The position numbers were made by a program, and so were the translations under genes. From positions 1-64,000 of the forward strand of contig NZ_JBJHBQ010000010.1 of the NCBI RefSeq assembly GCF_050485565.1: a stretch of 64,000 bases of DNA. Reading direction: 5' to 3'. Shown here piece after piece: positions 61,208 through 64,000 of this stretch. The notes under the pieces were generated by a model. That model saw only the letters and a program-made list of their open reading frames with translations. It was not told the origin of the DNA and searched no databases. The DNA comes from Glycocaulis sp050485565 (GTDB taxonomy: Bacteria > Pseudomonadota > Alphaproteobacteria > Caulobacterales > Maricaulaceae). Positions within the stretch are counted from its first letter, which is position 1. Each line of letters opens with the position of its first letter.

Positions 61208-62233
61208 ATGGCACTCAATATCGCAGTCGTTGGCGCAACTGGCGCGGTGGGCAAGGAGATGCTCACCATTCTCGCCGAGCGCCTGTTCCCGGCTGGCGAG
61301 GTTCACGCCCTCGCCTCGCGCCGCTCGGTCGGCACCGAGCTGAGCTATGGCGACAAGACCCTGAAATGCAAGGATCTGGAAACGTTCGACTTTTCCAAGG
61401 TCGATCTCGTCCTGATGAGCGCGGGCGGGGATGTGTCGAAGGAATGGTCCCCGAAAATCGCCAAGGCAGGCGCCATCGTGATCGACAATTCGTCGGCCTG
61501 GCGGATGGACCCTGACGTGCCGCTGATCGTGCCGGAAGTGAATGCCGATGCCCTCGATGGCGGCATAAAGAAAGGCATTATCGCCAATCCGAACTGCTCC
61601 ACCATCCAGACCGTGGTTGCACTCAAACCTCTGCACGATGCGGCCACCATCAACCGCGTCTCGGTAGCCACCTACCAGTCCACCTCCGGGGCAGGCACCG
61701 AGGGCATGGACGAGTTGTGGCGCCAGACCCGCGCCATCTATGTGAACGATCCGGTCGAGCCGCAGGCCTTTTCCAAGCAGATCGCCTTCAACGTGATCCC
61801 CAAAATCGATGTCTTCATGGAGGACGGCTCCACGAAGGAAGAGTGGAAGATGGTGGTCGAGACCAAGAAAATCCTCGACCCGAAGATAAAGCTCTTTGCC
61901 ACCTGCGCGCGCGTGCCGGTCTTTGTCGGCCACTGCGTCGCCGCCCATATCGAGTTCGAAACCGGAATCAGCGCGAAGAAGGCCCGCACGATATTGCGCG
62001 AAGCGCCCGGCATCATGCTGGTTGACCGCGCGGACGAGGAAGATCCCGCCTTCGTCACCCCGGTAGAGAGCGTTGGCGAGTTCGCGACCTTCGTCAGCCG
62101 CGTGCGCGAAGACCCGACGGTGGAGAACGGCCTCGCTTTGTGGATCGTCTCGGATAACTTACGCAAAGGCGCGGCGCTTAACGCCGTGCAGATCGCCGAA
62201 TTGCTCCTCAACAAGGGTATCGTGAAGGCCTGA
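61208..62233 (+). CDS. asd: Aspartate-semialdehyde dehydrogenase
   Basis: A 341-residue enzyme producing aspartate semialdehyde, the branch point for lysine/diaminopimelate, threonine and methionine. Seen: NIAVVGATGAVGKEMLTIL, DNSSAWRMDPDVPLIVPEVN in parts, the nucleophilic cysteine in ANPNCSTIQ (about residue 130), STSGAGTEGMDEL, and the catalytic histidine in VGHCVAAHIEF. Complete. The stop overlaps the start of the acyl-CoA dehydrogenase gene (TGATG). Confidence 0.96.
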   Translation: MALNIAVVGATGAVGKEMLTILAERLFPAGEVHALASRRSVGTELSYGDKTLKCKDLETFDFSKVDLVLMSAGGDVSKEWSPKIAKAGAIVIDNSSAWRMDPDVPLIVPEVNADALDGGIKKGIIANPNCSTIQTVVALKPLHDAATINRVSVATYQSTSGAGTEGMDELWRQTRAIYVNDPVEPQAFSKQIAFNVIPKIDVFMEDGSTKEEWKMVVETKKILDPKIKLFATCARVPVFVGHCVAAHIEFETGISAKKARTILREAPGIMLVDRADEEDPAFVTPVESVGEFATFVSRVREDPTVENGLALWIVSDNLRKGAALNAVQIAELLLNKGIVKA

Positions 62234-63375
62234 TGCAAAGCCCGTTCGATACGCCCGAGCGCAAGGCCTTCCGCGAATCTGTGGAGGCCTTCGTGGCGCG
62301 CGAGATCGCCCCCTTTGCCAATGAATGGGACGAGGCGGGTGATTTCCCCTGGGAACTTCACCAGAAAGCCGGTGCTCTGGGGCTTTTCGGCTTCGGCATT
62401 GACGAGGCATATGGCGGGCTCGGCTTTGATGATGCCTTCATGCGCATGGATAGCGGCGTAGCACTCGCCTATTGCGGCGCAGGCGGGGTCAATGCCTCGC
62501 TCGGCTGCCGCAATATCATGACCGGCCCCATCGCCAAGCTGGCGTCCGAAGAGATCAAACTGGCCGTCCTGCCGGAGATCGTCTCGGGCCGCGAAGGCGG
62601 CGCGCTCGCCATGACCGAGCCGTCCGGCGGCTCTGACCTGTCACGAATGAAAACCTGCGCGGTGAAAGACGGCGATGGCTGGCGCATCACGGGCGAAAAA
62701 ACCTTCATCACCGGTGGCATGAAGGCGCGCTGGTATGTGGTCGGCGCGCGCACGGGCGGCGAGGGCTTTGGCGGCATCTCGCTCTTCCTCGTGGAGGCGG
62801 GCTCAGACGGCTTCAGCCGAACGCCTATCAAGAACAAGATGGGCTGGTGGGCGTCGGACACGGCCACGCTCCATTTCGATGATTGCCATGTGCCCGCGGG
62901 CAACCAGCTGGGTGAGGAGGGCCTGTGCCTCCTCGCCATCATGGAAAACTTCAATTATGAGCGCCTCGCGCTCGCTTCGGGCTGCCTTGGCATGGCCAGG
63001 CGCTGCCTTGACGATGCGGTGAGCTGGGCAAAGGAGCGAGAGACTTTCGGCAAGCCGCTCATCAAACATCAGGTCATCCGCCACAAGATCGCGGATATGA
63101 GCATGCGTATCGACGCGCTGGAGGCTTACTTGCGCGCCATTGCATGGACCATGAATGAGGGCGAGATGCCGGTCGCCGAGCTGTCCAAGGTGAAAGTGCT
63201 CGCCTCCACCACGGCCGAGTTCTGCGCCAGCGAAGCCATGCAGATACTCGGCGGGGCGGGTTACTTGCGCGGCCAGGCGATCGAGCGCATCTACCGCGAG
63301 GTCAAGGTGATGGCGATTGGCGGCGGCTCTGAAGAGATCATGCGCGATCTGGCCGTGAAACAGATGGGGCTTTAG
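62233..63375 (+). CDS. Acyl-CoA dehydrogenase
   Basis: A 380-residue FAD-dependent acyl-CoA dehydrogenase: FDTPERKAFRESVEAFVAREI, the FAD-binding ALAMTEPSGGSDLSRMKT and GEKTFITGGMKA, ERETFGKPLIKHQVIRHKIADM in parts, and a C-terminal QILGGAGYLRGQAIERIYREVK block where the G-x-x-Y-R-E element provides the base region. It resembles the long-chain/isovaleryl group; the exact chain length is not determined. Coupled to asd by TGATG, an unusual pairing of lysine synthesis with acyl oxidation. Confidence 0.94.
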   Translation: MQSPFDTPERKAFRESVEAFVAREIAPFANEWDEAGDFPWELHQKAGALGLFGFGIDEAYGGLGFDDAFMRMDSGVALAYCGAGGVNASLGCRNIMTGPIAKLASEEIKLAVLPEIVSGREGGALAMTEPSGGSDLSRMKTCAVKDGDGWRITGEKTFITGGMKARWYVVGARTGGEGFGGISLFLVEAGSDGFSRTPIKNKMGWWASDTATLHFDDCHVPAGNQLGEEGLCLLAIMENFNYERLALASGCLGMARRCLDDAVSWAKERETFGKPLIKHQVIRHKIADMSMRIDALEAYLRAIAWTMNEGEMPVAELSKVKVLASTTAEFCASEAMQILGGAGYLRGQAIERIYREVKVMAIGGGSEEIMRDLAVKQMGL

Positions 63376-63395
63376 GGGGGCACTCTCCCCACCAT

Positions 63396-63493
63396 TGTCA
63401 TCACCCGCTTCATGCGGGTGACCCATGCCTGCAACGAACGAACACGCGGAACGGTCTCAGGCATGGGTGGCCCGGACAAGCCGGGCCATGACA
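63396..63493. repeat. Bipartite palindrome between acyl-CoA dehydrogenase and bolA
   Basis: The two arms are mirror versions of TGTCAT - hairpin - CCATGCCTG (63396-63429 and 63460-63493, reading inward), each containing its own small hairpin (CACCCGC..GCGGGTG; GCCCGG..CCGGGC). It fills the convergent gap. A partial relative lies at 2701-2720. Confidence 0.65.
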
Positions 63494-63500
63494 GCAATCC

Positions 63501-63770
63501 CTACTCCCCCGGCGCTTTCGCCCGTATCACCAGAGCATGGATGGGGCCGGTCAGCTCCTCGGCGAGGGCCTGATTGACCAGGCGATGGCGCGCGATACGG
63601 CTCTGGCCCGCAAACGCCTCTGACACGATCTCGACGGTGAAATGGCTCTGCCCGCCGGGGCGTGAGCCCGCATGACCGGCATGGGCGGCGCTGTCATCGG
63701 TGATAGTCAGCTCAAGAGGAGCCAGCGCCGCTTTCAGCTTGTCTTCGATCACCCGGCGCATCTCTGTCAT
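63501..63770 (-). CDS. bolA: BolA-family protein
   Basis: An 89-residue BolA protein with the class-II KH-like fold: helix MRRVIEDKLKAALAPLELTITDDS, HAGHAGSRPGGQSHFTVEIVS and SRIARHRLVNQALAEEL before GPIHALVIRA. His residues suitable for sharing a [2Fe-2S] cluster with a monothiol glutaredoxin are present. ATG 63770 is preferred (AGGTGA upstream) to an ATG six codons earlier. Divergent from the J-domain gene, a conserved pairing in alphaproteobacteria. Confidence 0.92.
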   Translation of the reverse strand: MTEMRRVIEDKLKAALAPLELTITDDSAAHAGHAGSRPGGQSHFTVEIVSEAFAGQSRIARHRLVNQALAEELTGPIHALVIRAKAPGE

Positions 63771-63823
63771 TTCACCTGTATCCTTCATTGCCCGATAACG
63801 GGTCGAGGCCCATACTTACGCAT

Positions 63824-64000
63824 ATGGATTCTGGCTTCAAATACCGTCCACGCTTCAAGGATATCCGCATTCGCCCGCCCGGCGGCAAGCCGGCCGAGGA
63901 CGTAACCTTGTGCGAATACCCGCGCTGCAACGAGCACGCGACGGCCAAAGCCCCCAAATCACGCGAGCGGCTGAACGAGCATTATCATTTCTGCCAGAAG
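63824..64000 (+). CDS. J-domain (DnaJ-like) protein, partial at window end
   Basis: Only the first 59 codons are in the window: DSGFKYRPRFKDIRIRPPGG, then CEYPRCNEHATAKAPKSRERLNEHYHFC in parts. This cysteine-bearing N-terminus is the constant lead of the alphaproteobacterial J-domain proteins encoded opposite bolA, in which the J domain itself comes at the C-terminal end. The J domain is therefore outside the window, and the call rests on the N-terminus and neighbour. Confidence 0.75.
   Translation, partial: MDSGFKYRPRFKDIRIRPPGGKPAEDVTLCEYPRCNEHATAKAPKSRERLNEHYHFCQK

Overview
The window looks like a high-GC alphaproteobacterial chromosome segment. The best fit is the Maricaulales/Hyphomonadaceae-Caulobacterales side: a hemC/hemD/mitofilin/hemY cluster divergent from tsaD-gpsA, a ChvI/ChvG two-component system next to PTS EIIA-Man and HPr genes, a giant NAD-glutamate dehydrogenase, a FzlA-like GST, ZapE, and a BolA gene divergent from a J-domain protein gene. 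This placement is inferred from gene content and order only. Most of the window is dense core genome, with many ATGA/GTGA/TGATG overlaps. It carries two tRNA genes (Thr-CGT and Gly-GCC) and no rRNA, CRISPR array, prophage or transposase gene.

Layout. 1-2.2 kb: acyl-CoA synthetase and a small secreted protein. 2.2-2.9 kb: tRNA-Thr and a cluster of REP-like palindromes. 2.9-10.8 kb: uridine kinase, the heme cluster (minus strand, interrupted by a 272-bp structured MITE-like element), then tsaD, gpsA and a Rieske protein on the plus strand. 10.9-15.8 kb: NAD-GDH. 16-18.5 kb: an accessory-looking stretch with an SDR, a lone GSU2403-type nucleotidyltransferase-fold gene behind two near-identical palindromes, a 51-residue protein and tRNA-Gly. 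18.6-22 kb: ProX-type deacylase, thioredoxin-TPR protein, LON-domain protein, Trm112-like, DUF971 and YbjN-like proteins. 22-28.6 kb: a large unknown protein, ChvI/ChvG, EIIA-Man and HPr (no hprK between them), and a membrane protein with an acidic tail. 28.8-34 kb: ahcY, an acyltransferase and a complete arsenic cassette (arsR divergent from arsC-acr3-arsH). 34-38.7 kb: a trypsin-like autotransporter protease flanked by two small secreted proteins that resemble Inh-type protease inhibitors. 38.8-41.3 kb: mmsA, a MntA/HepT-type pair whose HEPN motif lacks its histidine, and an orphan CopG-type antitoxin. 41.4-54.7 kb: S9 peptidase, dapF, GntR regulator, CpcT-like protein, folP, DEAD-box helicase, GNAT, ABC exporter with a structured leader, FzlA-like GST, CDF transporter and creatininase-family protein. 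54.9-64 kb: acs, a low-MW phosphatase, a 34-residue membrane protein coupled to zapE, malate dehydrogenase, asd, acyl-CoA dehydrogenase, bolA and the start of a J-domain gene.

How genes work together. hemC and hemD catalyse consecutive steps to uroporphyrinogen III. EIIA-Man and HPr form part of a regulatory PTS beside the ChvG/ChvI envelope-stress sensor. ArsR, ArsC, Acr3 and ArsH give arsenic sensing, reduction, efflux and organoarsenical oxidation. asd and dapF both serve diaminopimelate/lysine synthesis but lie 17 kb apart. acs, mdh, mmsA, acyl-CoA dehydrogenase and acyl-CoA synthetase point to growth on acids, fatty acids and branched-chain amino acids.

No complete new multi-gene system is evident. 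The best leads are the duplicated palindrome in front of the GSU2403-type gene, the MITE-like element that supplies the hemD stop codon, the motif-degenerate HEPN/MNT pair, and the protease with flanking inhibitor-like proteins.
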